Shown here one piece after another: positions 6,734-14,419 of a stretch of DNA of 35,511 nt. The stretch is taken from contig CAYMDO010000021.1 of NCBI GenBank assembly GCA_964389365.1, positions 1 to 35,511 of the forward strand. Reading direction: 5' to 3'. Origin of the DNA: UBA993 sp964389365 (lineage in GTDB: Bacteria > Bacillota > Dethiobacteria > DTU022). Each line of letters starts with the position of its first letter. The first letter of the stretch is position 1. A program made the position numbers and the translations under genes. The notes beneath the pieces are model-generated. The model searched no databases, had not been told where the DNA came from, and saw nothing but the letters and a program-made list of their open reading frames with translations.

Positions 6734-8272
6734 TTGCCTGCTGATAAACTGCTCGAAGCAATCAAAATAATTGACTCAAAAGCCGGTAAAGTTGAGCCGA
6801 TACTCAGCCTTGCTTATCACTCGGGCCAGGTGAAGCCGGGTTCATTATTCGTATGTATCAGAGGTTATCAGACTGACGGTCATCTATTTTTAAATGAAGC
6901 AGCCCAAAAGGGGGCCGTTGCAGCTGTTGTTGAATCGTTTCAGGAAAATATCCTTGTACCGCAATACCTTGTCAGGGACAGCCGCCTGGCTCTGGCGGAA
7001 CTGGCTGACCGATATTTCGGGCATCCCACACGCCAGTTAACGCTTACCGGAGTAACGGCGACAAACGGTAAAACTAGCACGACCTATATGATCAACCGGA
7101 TCTTCGAAGAACATGGACTGCAAACCGGGCTGGTCGGTACGGTTATCGTCAAAACAGGCAGCCGTATCAGGGCAGCAGAATTAACAACACCCGAATCGCT
7201 CGATCTTCAGGGTTATTTCAACGAAATGGTTGAGAACAAAATCAGCCATGCAGTAATGGAGGTGTCTTCATCCGGCCTGGAGCTCAGCCGGGTAGCCTGT
7301 GTGGATTTTAACACGGTCGTATTCAACAACATCAGCCGAGAGCATATCGACCTGCACGGATCATTCGAAGCCTATTACAAAGCGAAAAGCCGCCTGATAT
7401 GTGAAGCAGGGCCTGATCAGTGGGCAATTCTTAATATGGACTGCCCCTACACAGCAGCCCTCAGGGATCAGACAACAGCAAAAGTATTTACATACGGCCT
7501 GAAAAATGATTCTGCGGCATGCCGTGTTCGCAACTTAGATTTAAGCAGCGGGAGAGCTAATTTTACCGTTGAGCTGACCCCTGAAGCGCCTAAAAAAGTG
7601 CTGTCTGCCCAACCGCACAGTTTTCGGATCGAGCTATCCGTGCTTGGCCTGCATAATGTATATAATGCAATGGCCGCCGCCCTCGTTGCCCTGGTTCATG
7701 ATATCCCTGCAGCAACTATCCAAAAGGCATTAAACGGTTTCCGGGGTGTGGAAAGACGCTTTGAGCTGATCTTTGAAGATAATTATAAAGTAATTGACGA
7801 TCATTTTGCCAACAGCGGCAATATCGATGTTACCCTGGAAACGCTGCAGATGATGGATTATAATAAGCTTCACCTTGTCTATGCGATCAGGGGCAGCAGG
7901 GGGGTAACCGTAAACCGTGAAAATGCCGAGTCGATCGTCAGGTGGGCAGCCAAGCTGGGGCTTGATCGGGTCATTGCCACCACCAGCACAGATACAGTCG
8001 GGCACAAAGATACCGTAACCGACGAGGAACTGCAGACCTATAAAACAGTGCTGAAGGACAACGGCCTGCAAACAGAGATATATGAGACACTTGAAGAAGC
8101 GATCAGCCGGGGGCTTTCTGCAGCCGGGAAAAACGATGTTGTGCTTCTGGCCGGCTGTCAGGGGATGGATTACGGGGCCACGGTTTGTTTAAGACAGATT
8201 CAAAAACTGCGGCCAGACTTGCCTCCGGATAAGATCTTTGCCGCCCTGCAATATAGGGTAGCCGGTGTCTAG
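6734..8272 (+). CDS. MurE-like Mur ligase of unknown acceptor
   Basis: This 512-residue protein has the three-domain Mur ligase layout. An N-terminal MurE-type domain (GSLFVCIRGYQTDGHLF) comes first, then the ATP loop GVTATNGKTST at about 106-116, AVMEVSSSGLELSR, NNISREHIDLHGS and the carbamylated-lysine segment YYKAKSRL. The C-terminal domain departs from MurE: there is no DNPR (or Lys-type equivalent) amino-acid recognition motif, and the usual VDYAHTP and GDRD segments read IDDHFAN and GSRGVT. It therefore probably couples an amino acid or other amine to a non-standard acceptor. TTG at 6734 is chosen because AAAGGAAG (6717-6724) is well spaced from it; an in-frame TTG at 6725 is too close. 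It is not in a division/cell-wall cluster. Confidence 0.8.
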   Translation: MPADKLLEAIKIIDSKAGKVEPILSLAYHSGQVKPGSLFVCIRGYQTDGHLFLNEAAQKGAVAAVVESFQENILVPQYLVRDSRLALAELADRYFGHPTRQLTLTGVTATNGKTSTTYMINRIFEEHGLQTGLVGTVIVKTGSRIRAAELTTPESLDLQGYFNEMVENKISHAVMEVSSSGLELSRVACVDFNTVVFNNISREHIDLHGSFEAYYKAKSRLICEAGPDQWAILNMDCPYTAALRDQTTAKVFTYGLKNDSAACRVRNLDLSSGRANFTVELTPEAPKKVLSAQPHSFRIELSVLGLHNVYNAMAAALVALVHDIPAATIQKALNGFRGVERRFELIFEDNYKVIDDHFANSGNIDVTLETLQMMDYNKLHLVYAIRGSRGVTVNRENAESIVRWAAKLGLDRVIATTSTDTVGHKDTVTDEELQTYKTVLKDNGLQTEIYETLEEAISRGLSAAGKNDVVLLAGCQGMDYGATVCLRQIQKLRPDLPPDKIFAALQYRVAGV

Positions 8273-8282
8273 GTTACCGCGC

Positions 8283-8393
8283 TTACTTGATTTCCACTCC
8301 AATATTTAAATTATTAAGCAGCAACAGTATCCCGACATATAAGATCACTATACCAAAAACCAACCTGCCGTTAATAAAGCGCATTCTTGACAT
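8283..8393 (-). CDS. possible 36-residue membrane peptide
   Basis: The minus strand encodes 36 residues with one hydrophobic span (LVFGIVILYVGILLLLNN, about 11-28) ending in LNIGVEIK. The pattern resembles the short transmembrane unit of LiaI/LiaF-like membrane proteins, where a GLLLLLDNLGI-like end is common. No good ribosome site precedes the ATG. A second minus-strand frame (8348-8482, 44 residues, basic, with KKCQEC) overlaps its start in another register. The pair could be one gene with a frameshift or a decayed gene. Confidence is low. Confidence 0.3.
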   Translation of the reverse strand: MSRMRFINGRLVFGIVILYVGILLLLNNLNIGVEIK

Positions 8394-8522
8394 TTCTTTC
8401 GTATCTTGTTCTTACGAACAGTAATTACTTCTTCCTGCCCGTCATCATTTCTGCTTTTTCCGCTGCAACAATGCTGCTGCATTTTAGCCCTGTAATTAAA
8501 GTTATCACGAAGTTCCACAGCG

Positions 8523-8551
8523 TTGACTTTTTATATGGGGCATGCTAAAAT
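8523..8551 (+). promoter_or_regulatory. promoter of the tRNA-His / tRNA-Gln unit
   Basis: TTGACT (8523-8528) and TAAAAT (8546-8551) are 17 bases apart, and the -10 is preceded by TGC, giving an extended -10. The start of tRNA-His is 20 bases downstream. This is one of the strongest promoter matches in the window, as expected for stable RNA. Confidence 0.75.
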
Positions 8552-8570
8552 TAACAACGCCACAGAGATG

Positions 8571-8647
8571 GTGGGTGTAGCTCAGTAGGTTAGAGCGCCA
8601 GGTTGTGGCCCTGGAGGTCGTGGGTTCGAATCCCATCACTCACCCCA
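8571..8647 (+). tRNA. tRNA-His (GTG)
   Basis: Acceptor GTGGGTG (8571-8577) pairs with CACTCAC (8637-8643) with one G-U pair. The anticodon stem CCAGG/CCTGG encloses loop TTGTGGC with anticodon GTG at 8605-8607. The T arm contains GTTCGAAT. Discriminator C73 and CCA are encoded. The base before the acceptor is G, available as the G-1 that histidyl-tRNA synthetase requires. Confidence 0.96.
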
Positions 8648-8681
8648 GTTGTTTAACAAAGCTATAGGTTCAAGTTTTTGC

Positions 8682-8756
8682 TGGGGCGTCGCCAAGCGGC
8701 AAGGCACGGGTCTTTGGAATCCGCATCCGTAGGTTCGAATCCTACCGCCCCAGCCA
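8682..8756 (+). tRNA. tRNA-Gln (TTG)
   Basis: Acceptor TGGGGCG (8682-8688) pairs with CGCCCCA (8746-8752), followed by G73 and an encoded CCA. Anticodon stem CGGGT/ATCCG encloses CTTTGGA with anticodon TTG at 8714-8716. It lies 34 bases after tRNA-His and probably shares its transcript. Confidence 0.95.
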
Positions 8757-8767
8757 TTTTCATTTCT

Positions 8768-8805
8768 GAACACTGAACACTGTGTATCAAGTTATCAAGT
8801 TATTT
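8768..8805 (-). repeat. dispersed repeat, copy A
   Basis: On the minus strand this copy contains AATAACTTGATAACTTGATA followed by CACAGTGTT. It aligns over about 29 bases with copies near 12679, 34099 and 34985. It lies between tRNA-Gln and the 3' end of the DUF192 gene. The copy itself holds an internal direct repeat, AACTTGAT twice, and a GTGTTCA duplication at its end. Confidence 0.65.
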
Positions 8806-8828
8806 TAATCGGTGCCGGCAACAACGGC

Positions 8829-9362
8829 CTAGCGGGCTGTTTTAAGCAGTTCTGTAACCCGCAAATCAATTACATCGCCTATTGCAACACCAATTTCAGC
8901 GGCGCGGCCACCCTGAAGCTCTATGGCAAATTGCGCAGGAACACCGCTCTGGTAGACAGGCAGTTCAGCATCCGTAACACCTGGCAGCGGCGGATTCATT
9001 TCATGGATGGCAATAACTTGACCGCCAGGATCAAGAAAAATCAAATCAATCGGCGTCAAACAGTTCTTCATCCAGAAACCAAGCTCAGTAGGGTATGGAG
9101 GTTGGTTGGGAAAGACAAAAAGCATCCCACCTTCTGCAGCAATCTTTTCCCTGCCCATCAGTCCTTCAGCCCGCTCCTCAGGGGTAAGGGCCAGCTCAAG
9201 CACAAATAAGGCACCTTTTATCTGCACTGTTTCTGTCTGATACAAGGCGGCAGGTTCACTGCTGCAGCCGCAGACATAGATCAGGGCTGTGAAAAATACG
9301 GTTAAATAAGACAGACAGGCCCTTTTCATGAGTTTGTGATTTTTTTGAGCGATTTTGATCAC
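8829..9362 (-). CDS. DUF192-family lipoprotein
   Basis: This 177-residue protein belongs to the DUF192 family, a small beta-rich domain of unsettled function usually found exported in bacteria. Family landmarks are GLMGREKI, FWMKNCLTPIDLIFL and a final VGDVIDL. The N-terminus has a basic start, a hydrophobic stretch and the lipobox-like VCGCSS, so it is probably an outer-face lipoprotein. GTG at 9362 follows AGGAAGG closely. An in-frame ATG at 9329 (MKRAC) would give a more ordinary signal peptide but has no ribosome site. It is divergent from the DUF502 gene. Confidence 0.85.
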   Translation of the reverse strand: MIKIAQKNHKLMKRACLSYLTVFFTALIYVCGCSSEPAALYQTETVQIKGALFVLELALTPEERAEGLMGREKIAAEGGMLFVFPNQPPYPTELGFWMKNCLTPIDLIFLDPGGQVIAIHEMNPPLPGVTDAELPVYQSGVPAQFAIELQGGRAAEIGVAIGDVIDLRVTELLKTAR

Positions 9363-9417
9363 AGCCTTCCTGCAAATTCCATGTAAATTATTTTACCAGG
9401 CGGCCAGTGCAATTAGG

Positions 9418-9445
9418 TTGACATCACTGCGGCTGCTGATAGAAT
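9418..9445 (+). promoter_or_regulatory. promoter of the DUF502 gene
   Basis: A consensus TTGACA (9418-9423) is followed after 16 bases by TAGAAT (9440-9445). The coding start at 9490 lies 45 bases downstream, which fits a sigma-A promoter with a short leader. Confidence 0.6.
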
Positions 9446-9489
9446 AAATAGGGTATTAGTTTATCTAAAAAGCGAGGGCCATTTAGCCA

Positions 9490-10125
9490 ATGAAGCTCAA
9501 GACCGTTTTTACAACAGGGTTGCTGACCATTCTACCGCTGGCAGTAACCATTTATATTTTTTATGTAATTTTTAACTTCCTCGACAACCTGGTCGGTAGC
9601 CTGTTTGAATCAATTTTTAATTTCAGCATTCCCGGCATTGGTTTTGCTACCGGCCTTCTGCTGATCCTTATTATCGGCATAATCGCATCCAATATAATTG
9701 GCAACCGTCTGATAAATTTTTTTGATAATGTTTTCCGGCGCGTTCCTATTACACGCGGTATTTATTCCGGCGCCAGGCAAATCATTGATGCTTTTGCAAT
9801 GCAGGGTAAAAATGCCTTTCAAAAGGTAGTGCTCCTTGAATATCCGCGCAAAGGGCTTTTTGCGATCGGCTTCATAACCGGGAGGTCCCGGGGCGAAATT
9901 CAGGATAAAACTACCGAGGAAACTCTCAACGTCTTTATACCCACTACACCAAACCCGACTTCCGGAATGCTGATCCTGGCTCCAAAGCATGAAGTAACAG
10001 AGCTAAAAATGACTGTGGAAGAAGGGTTAAAAGTGATCATCTCCGGAGGACTTTTTTCACCGGCTGACAAAACCGAAGAAGCAACTGTTATTCTGCCTGA
10101 AGCCCCTGATAGCCTTGAACATTAG
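9490..10125 (+). CDS. DUF502-family membrane protein
   Basis: This 211-residue protein matches the DUF502 family. It has two N-terminal membrane segments (about 5-32 and 48-70) and then a soluble domain with the family stretches RVPITRGIYSGARQI, VVLLEYPRKGLFAIGFITG and FIPTTPNPTSGML. The function is not established. It is transcribed alone and converges on glycerol kinase with only three bases between stops. The start follows GCGAGGG at good spacing. Confidence 0.88.
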   Translation: MKLKTVFTTGLLTILPLAVTIYIFYVIFNFLDNLVGSLFESIFNFSIPGIGFATGLLLILIIGIIASNIIGNRLINFFDNVFRRVPITRGIYSGARQIIDAFAMQGKNAFQKVVLLEYPRKGLFAIGFITGRSRGEIQDKTTEETLNVFIPTTPNPTSGMLILAPKHEVTELKMTVEEGLKVIISGGLFSPADKTEEATVILPEAPDSLEH

Positions 10126-10128
10126 CAG

Positions 10129-11628
10129 TTATATTTCTTCCATCCAGCCGAGAGATCGCTTAACCGCTGCGCTCCAGCCAGCATAAAGTTTTTGCCGCAG
10201 GGCGGCGCTCATCCGCGGTTCAAAATATGCGCTTTCCTGCCATTTATCCCTCAGTTCGGCTAAATCATGCCACAAACCACAAGCCAGGCCGGCCAGGTAG
10301 GCGGCGCCCAATGCAGTGGAATCAAATGTTACTGAACGACGAACCGGTGTCGATGTAATATCAGCTTGAAACTGGAGCAGTAAATCCATCACGCTGGCAC
10401 CACCATCTGCTCTCAACTCTTTTACCTGCAATTCGGCATCTTTGTGCATTACATCAAGGACATCGCGGGTCTGGTACGCCATAGCTTCAATCACAGCCCG
10501 TCCGATATGTGCCCTGGAGGTGCCACCGGTAATCCCGATCATTAAGCCGCGGGCATAGGGATCCCAATACGGCGCACCAAGCCCGGCAAATGCCGGCACC
10601 AGGTACACACCGCCGTTATCTTCAACCTGGGCAGCCAGCCCTTCAAGCTCCGCTGCCGTATTGATCAGGCCTAGGCCGTCTCTCAACCACTGAACTGCAG
10701 CACCGGTAATGAAAATACTGCCTTCCAAAGCATATTCCACCTTGCCCTCAATACCCCAGGCGATAGTTGTAAGCAGCCCGTGTTTTGACCTAACGGCTTT
10801 CTCACCCGTGTTCATCAGTAAAAAGCAACCGGTACCGTAAGTGTTTTTGGTCATTCCCGGTTCATAACAGGCCTGCCCAAAAAGCGCTGCCTGCTGATCG
10901 CCGGCTATTCCGCCGATGGGTATCCTAATCCCGGAAAATAGTTCTGGGACTGTTTCTCCATATATCATGCTGTTGGGCATCACCTGCGGCAGGGCTTCCT
11001 GCGGAACAGCAAAGAGATGCAGTAAATCTTCGTCCCATTTGAGTTTATGAATATTAAACAGGAGAGTGCGTGAAGCATTACTGTAATCGGTAGCGAACAC
11101 CTGCCCTCCGGTCAGGCGAAACAGCAGGTAACTGTCAATAGTTCCGCAGCACAGTCTGCCTGCCGTTGCAGCCTCACGCACAGCACTGATATTGTCAAGG
11201 GCCCAGTGTATTTTCGAACCTGAAAAATAAGGATCAAGGAGCAACCCTGTTTTTTGGCTAACCTCTTCTTCATGGCCCTCCGCTTTTAAATTCCTGCAGA
11301 AATCGGCAGTGCGACGGCACTGCCAGACTATCGCCCTGGTCAGGGGGGTACCGCTGATTTTATCCCAAAATACAACGGTTTCACGCTGGTTAGTTATACC
11401 AATAGCCGCCACATCACCGGCTCCAGCCCCGGCCTCTACCAACACTTCTGATGCGGAAAGAAGAACGTTTTTCCAGATCTCATCTGCATCATGCTCCACC
11501 CATCCTGGTTGCGGATAATATTGCTTATGTTCACGGTTAATCCGGGCAACGGATAATCCTTCTTTGTTCCACAGAATCGCAGTAGTCCCGGTTGTGCCCT
11601 GGTCAACAGATAGAATGAATTTTTTTAT
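10129..11628 (-). CDS. glpK: glycerol kinase, apparent ATA start codon
   Basis: Glycerol kinase phosphorylates glycerol with ATP to sn-glycerol 3-phosphate. The coding frame gives 499 residues from an ATA at 11628, the usual family length. It opens with KKFILSVDQGTTGTTAIL, the conserved phosphate-binding start. Later landmarks are YGTGCFLLMNTG, GLGAPYWDPYARG and LRADGGASVMDLLLQ. Between the upstream in-frame stop and this conserved start there is no ATG, GTG or TTG. The first ordinary start, GTG at 11499, would delete 43 residues including the phosphate loop. GGGGAGGG (11635-11642) lies six bases before the ATA, exactly where a ribosome site belongs. The gene follows the MBL-fold gene by about 46 bases. 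Confidence 0.85.
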   Translation of the reverse strand: MKKFILSVDQGTTGTTAILWNKEGLSVARINREHKQYYPQPGWVEHDADEIWKNVLLSASEVLVEAGAGAGDVAAIGITNQRETVVFWDKISGTPLTRAIVWQCRRTADFCRNLKAEGHEEEVSQKTGLLLDPYFSGSKIHWALDNISAVREAATAGRLCCGTIDSYLLFRLTGGQVFATDYSNASRTLLFNIHKLKWDEDLLHLFAVPQEALPQVMPNSMIYGETVPELFSGIRIPIGGIAGDQQAALFGQACYEPGMTKNTYGTGCFLLMNTGEKAVRSKHGLLTTIAWGIEGKVEYALEGSIFITGAAVQWLRDGLGLINTAAELEGLAAQVEDNGGVYLVPAFAGLGAPYWDPYARGLMIGITGGTSRAHIGRAVIEAMAYQTRDVLDVMHKDAELQVKELRADGGASVMDLLLQFQADITSTPVRRSVTFDSTALGAAYLAGLACGLWHDLAELRDKWQESAYFEPRMSAALRQKLYAGWSAAVKRSLGWMEEI

Positions 11629-11674
11629 GACGAACCCTCCCCGGTATTTTTGAAGATTTACAGCAAGTTATGGT

Positions 11675-12658
11675 TCACGCTGACGTAAAAATCAGGGTAT
11701 TATCCTGCAGGCCGCTTTTCAGCTTACCCTCGTACTCGAGGTAATGAACATGAGCCAGCGCTTCACCGGTTGCAAACCATTTCTGCATCAAAGGAAACTC
11801 TTCCCAGTTAGAAGCGGCAAAGTCCCATGTCATGGCAGATGCGATATCAAAAGCACTGCCCGAGCCTCTGTCCCTTACTATCTGCAGCACTTCAGCAAGG
11901 CGCAGGCGGTGATGTTCTTTGAGTTGATCTATTCTTTGCCGGCAATTTTTGATCAGGCTGCGATGCCCCGGCAAAACCAAGTTTATCTCCAGGCTGTAAA
12001 CCCGGTCAAGGCTTTCAAAATATACGCCGAGCGGGTTGCTGGCTTCGAGCCAGGTAGATATATTTGGTGTTATATCCCCTAAAATATGGTCACCGGAAAA
12101 GAAAAGTTGGTGTCGAGGCTCAAAAAGGCAGGTATGCCCGCGTGTGTGCCCCGGCGTACTGATGCATTGTAGATCATATTTGCCATAGGAAAGCAGATCG
12201 CCGTCTTCAACCATAGTAAAGTTGACCGGACCCTGAGGGCTGTAACGTTGGCCCGGGTGCGAGTCAATCGCCTGGTTAACCAGGCCTTCAGGAAAACCGT
12301 GTTTTTCCGCCTGGGAACATACCAACTGCCAAAGATCGGCTCGCAGTAATACGGATGCATCTGGCTCATTGAAATAGATTACGGCACCGGGGGCGGAAAA
12401 CTCGGCCACCAGGCCTACGTGGTCTGCATGCAGGTGCGTTACAAAAAAATCCGTTTGCTCCAGGTCAATCTCAAGCTGCCGAAAAGCGCCGCTCAGGGCT
12501 TCTTTGCATTCATTGCGGTTCATCCCGGTATCAATTACCAGGCTGCGCTTATCATTTTTAATGATATATGAATTTGTTGCCTTTAAAGGGTTATGGGGTA
12601 AAGGTATTTCAGCACGAAACAGATCGTCCTTGATCTGCTCAATTACCGTTTCCGGCAT
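11675..12658 (-). CDS. MBL-fold metallohydrolase
   Basis: This 327-residue metallo-beta-lactamase-fold hydrolase has the dinuclear zinc signature HLHADH (His75, His77, Asp79, His80), a later ligand His in TPGHTRGH, Asp in FFSGDHIL and His in LPGHRSL. It is a cytoplasmic protein without signal peptide. The C-terminal helical part (after about residue 235) resembles the glyoxalase-II-like subgroup that acts on thioesters, lactones or esters. The substrate is not readable. AAAGGATG precedes the ATG. It lies between the M20 gene and glpK on the minus strand. Confidence 0.85.
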   Translation of the reverse strand: MPETVIEQIKDDLFRAEIPLPHNPLKATNSYIIKNDKRSLVIDTGMNRNECKEALSGAFRQLEIDLEQTDFFVTHLHADHVGLVAEFSAPGAVIYFNEPDASVLLRADLWQLVCSQAEKHGFPEGLVNQAIDSHPGQRYSPQGPVNFTMVEDGDLLSYGKYDLQCISTPGHTRGHTCLFEPRHQLFFSGDHILGDITPNISTWLEASNPLGVYFESLDRVYSLEINLVLPGHRSLIKNCRQRIDQLKEHHRLRLAEVLQIVRDRGSGSAFDIASAMTWDFAASNWEEFPLMQKWFATGEALAHVHYLEYEGKLKSGLQDNTLIFTSA

Positions 12659-12678
12659 CTGTTCACATCCTTTATTTT

Positions 12679-12710
12679 AATAGCTTGATAACTTGATGCA
12701 CATTGTTGAG
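12679..12710 (+). repeat. dispersed repeat, copy B
   Basis: AATAGCTTGATAACTTGATG followed by CACATTGTT aligns with copies A, C and D over about 29 bases. It fills most of the 58-base gap between the M20 gene's stop and the MBL gene's start. Its orientation is opposite to the transcription of both genes. Confidence 0.65.
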
Positions 12711-12716
12711 CATCGG

Positions 12717-13880
12717 TTACTGCTTGAATTCTGCTTGGATTTTTGACTGCAATGCCGGATCGACTGTTATTTTGAAGCCGGTTAAAGCCATGGCTGTGCC
12801 AACTTTAAGCATTACATCATAGGCTTCGTCGGTATCGCAAAGGGCGGTGAATTCTCTGGTATGGCCGGTAACCCACTGGTTGGTGATAGCCACAATCGGG
12901 TGAATCGAAGGAGTAACCCGGCTGACATTACCCATATCAATCGAACCACGCCCTTCTTCGTGCGGAGAAACGATAGCGTAGCCGCTTTCTTCCAGGCTCT
13001 CAGCAAAAAGATCAGCCAGGGCCCGGTTACTAACCATCGCATCATAAGGATATCCCGATTCAATAACCTCAAATGCTGTGCCGGTCATTGTGGCGGCTCC
13101 CCGGGCACAGGCTTTAACTTTCTCAACCACTTCCGCCAGGCAATCCTTGTCACGCGACCTGATAATAAAATGGGCTGCAGCGCGGTCGGGAACCACATTT
13201 GGGGCGAGGCCGCCTTCCGTGATGATTCCGTGGATGCGAACATCATCCTTTAAATGCTGGCGTAGGGCATTGATGCCATTGAAAGCCTGGATCACCGCAT
13301 CAAGGGCATTTTGACCTTCCCATGGTTCACTTGAAGCATGAGCGCTGCGCCCGTGAAATACGAGCTTGAAATCGCGGCAGGCCAGGGACTCGACGTGAAA
13401 AGAGGTCGAACAACCTGGATGAAACATCATAACCGCATCAATATCATCAAAAACACCGGCTCTCACCAGGTCTACCTTGCCGCCATGATCCTCCTCATCC
13501 GGAGTGCCAATCACAGAAACCCTTCCGGGCTTACCATTCAGTGCGGCCGCCAGCGCTACTCCGGCAGCTGCGCCGGCAACTGCAATCAGGTTATGCCCAC
13601 AACCGTGACCGATATCAGGCAGCGCGTCGTATTCAGAGCAGAAACCCACATGGCAGCCCGTATCGCCATAGCTGGCCATAAAGGCGGTTTTCAACCCTCC
13701 CAGGCCGCGCCAGACTTTAAACCCTTTCTCTTCCAGATAGCCGGAGAGCTGCTCCACGGCGAAAAACTCCCGGCCGCCAAGCTCCGGATTTCTGTGAATC
13801 GCCCGCGCGATCTCCACCAGCTTAGTTCTCTCCTCTTTGATTTTTTGGTGAATAGCAGCATAATCAGTCATGTTTTTCAT
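12717..13880 (-). CDS. M20-family amidohydrolase
   Basis: This protein of about 387 residues is an M20 (M20D-like) metal-dependent amidohydrolase. It has HRNPELGGREF near the N-terminus, the metal site segment DIGHGCGHNL, TPDEEDHGGK with the catalytic Glu pair, and the dimerisation-domain start HGRSAHASSEPWEGQNALDA. Members remove N-acyl groups from amino acids or cleave p-aminobenzoyl-glutamate and indole-amino acid conjugates. ATG at 13880 and an in-frame GTG at 13883 are both possible, with only a weak AAAGAGA site. The upstream neighbour is a broken C45 acyltransferase gene, so both may once have acted on N-acylated compounds. Confidence 0.88.
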   Translation of the reverse strand: MKNMTDYAAIHQKIKEERTKLVEIARAIHRNPELGGREFFAVEQLSGYLEEKGFKVWRGLGGLKTAFMASYGDTGCHVGFCSEYDALPDIGHGCGHNLIAVAGAAAGVALAAALNGKPGRVSVIGTPDEEDHGGKVDLVRAGVFDDIDAVMMFHPGCSTSFHVESLACRDFKLVFHGRSAHASSEPWEGQNALDAVIQAFNGINALRQHLKDDVRIHGIITEGGLAPNVVPDRAAAHFIIRSRDKDCLAEVVEKVKACARGAATMTGTAFEVIESGYPYDAMVSNRALADLFAESLEESGYAIVSPHEEGRGSIDMGNVSRVTPSIHPIVAITNQWVTGHTREFTALCDTDEAYDVMLKVGTAMALTGFKITVDPALQSKIQAEFKQ

Positions 13881-13898
13881 CACCGTCTCTTTATATTT

Positions 13899-14419
13899 TT
13901 ATTTCACAGTATTTGCTGCCGCAGGAGCTGCCATCGGATACCGGGCCCGGAATGGACCGGGCTCAAAAATAGCAGAAAAATAGTTCCTTCATTACGCCCC
14001 TGCCCTGCAGCATGCTTGCATATTGATGAAGGCCAGTTTTTATGATCGCTCAAAAATCCTCACAGCATTTCAAAATCCCCGTTTTTTATTATACTTTCGT
14101 TCCAACCCGGCCAATCTCCTGTAGCTTGCGAGAGAATTTTCAGATCCTTTTACCGCCAGCTTTTGCAGCTTTGGGCCAGGGTAGTGGCTCGTGTGACAGG
14201 TTATAGTCGTTCCCGGCAGAAAATCGGCCTCAGTTGCGGTAGTCTCAAGGTTGCCAAGCTTCCCTCCGTCTTGAACAAGCAGGTGGTTTTAGCCGCCGGC
14301 CCTGTTTTGCATTGTAGCCTTATCAAATGCCTCTTCAAGCGTAGGTGTTTCCGGAACAGCCCGAGCTGTAAGCATCCGCGGCGCCCCGACCCGGCAATCA
14401 GTTGCAGAAACCGTGTTTA
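13899..14419 (-). pseudogene. decayed C45-family acyltransferase/peptidase (C-terminal part)
   Basis: No intact gene lies here, but the minus strand encodes recognisable pieces of a C45-family (acyl-CoA:6-aminopenicillanate acyltransferase-like, Ntn-hydrolase) protein in changing frames. One frame gives GVNTVSATD, then VGAPRMLTARAV and TLEEAFDKA, then a stop at 14289-14291, then GKLGNLETTATEADFLPG, ITCHTSHYPGPKLQ and ENSLASYRRL. Another frame gives GDFEML, a stop, then FLSDHK. A third gives WPSSICKHAAGQGRNEGT, and a last one EPGPFRARYPMAAPAAANT ending in TAA at 13899-13901. At least two stops and three frameshifts are needed. HTSH replaces the family's HTNH. The N-terminal half with the nucleophile Cys is missing; the remnant begins where the C25-like gene ends. 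Confidence 0.75.

Noticed and set aside
8571..8756. Integration site or mobile element at the tRNA genes
   Set aside because: No integrase gene and no direct repeat of a tRNA 3' end are present downstream.
13338..14045. Long plus-strand frame of 235 residues
   Set aside because: It lies antisense to the M20 gene and the C45 remnant, lacks a ribosome site and has no recognisable protein pattern.
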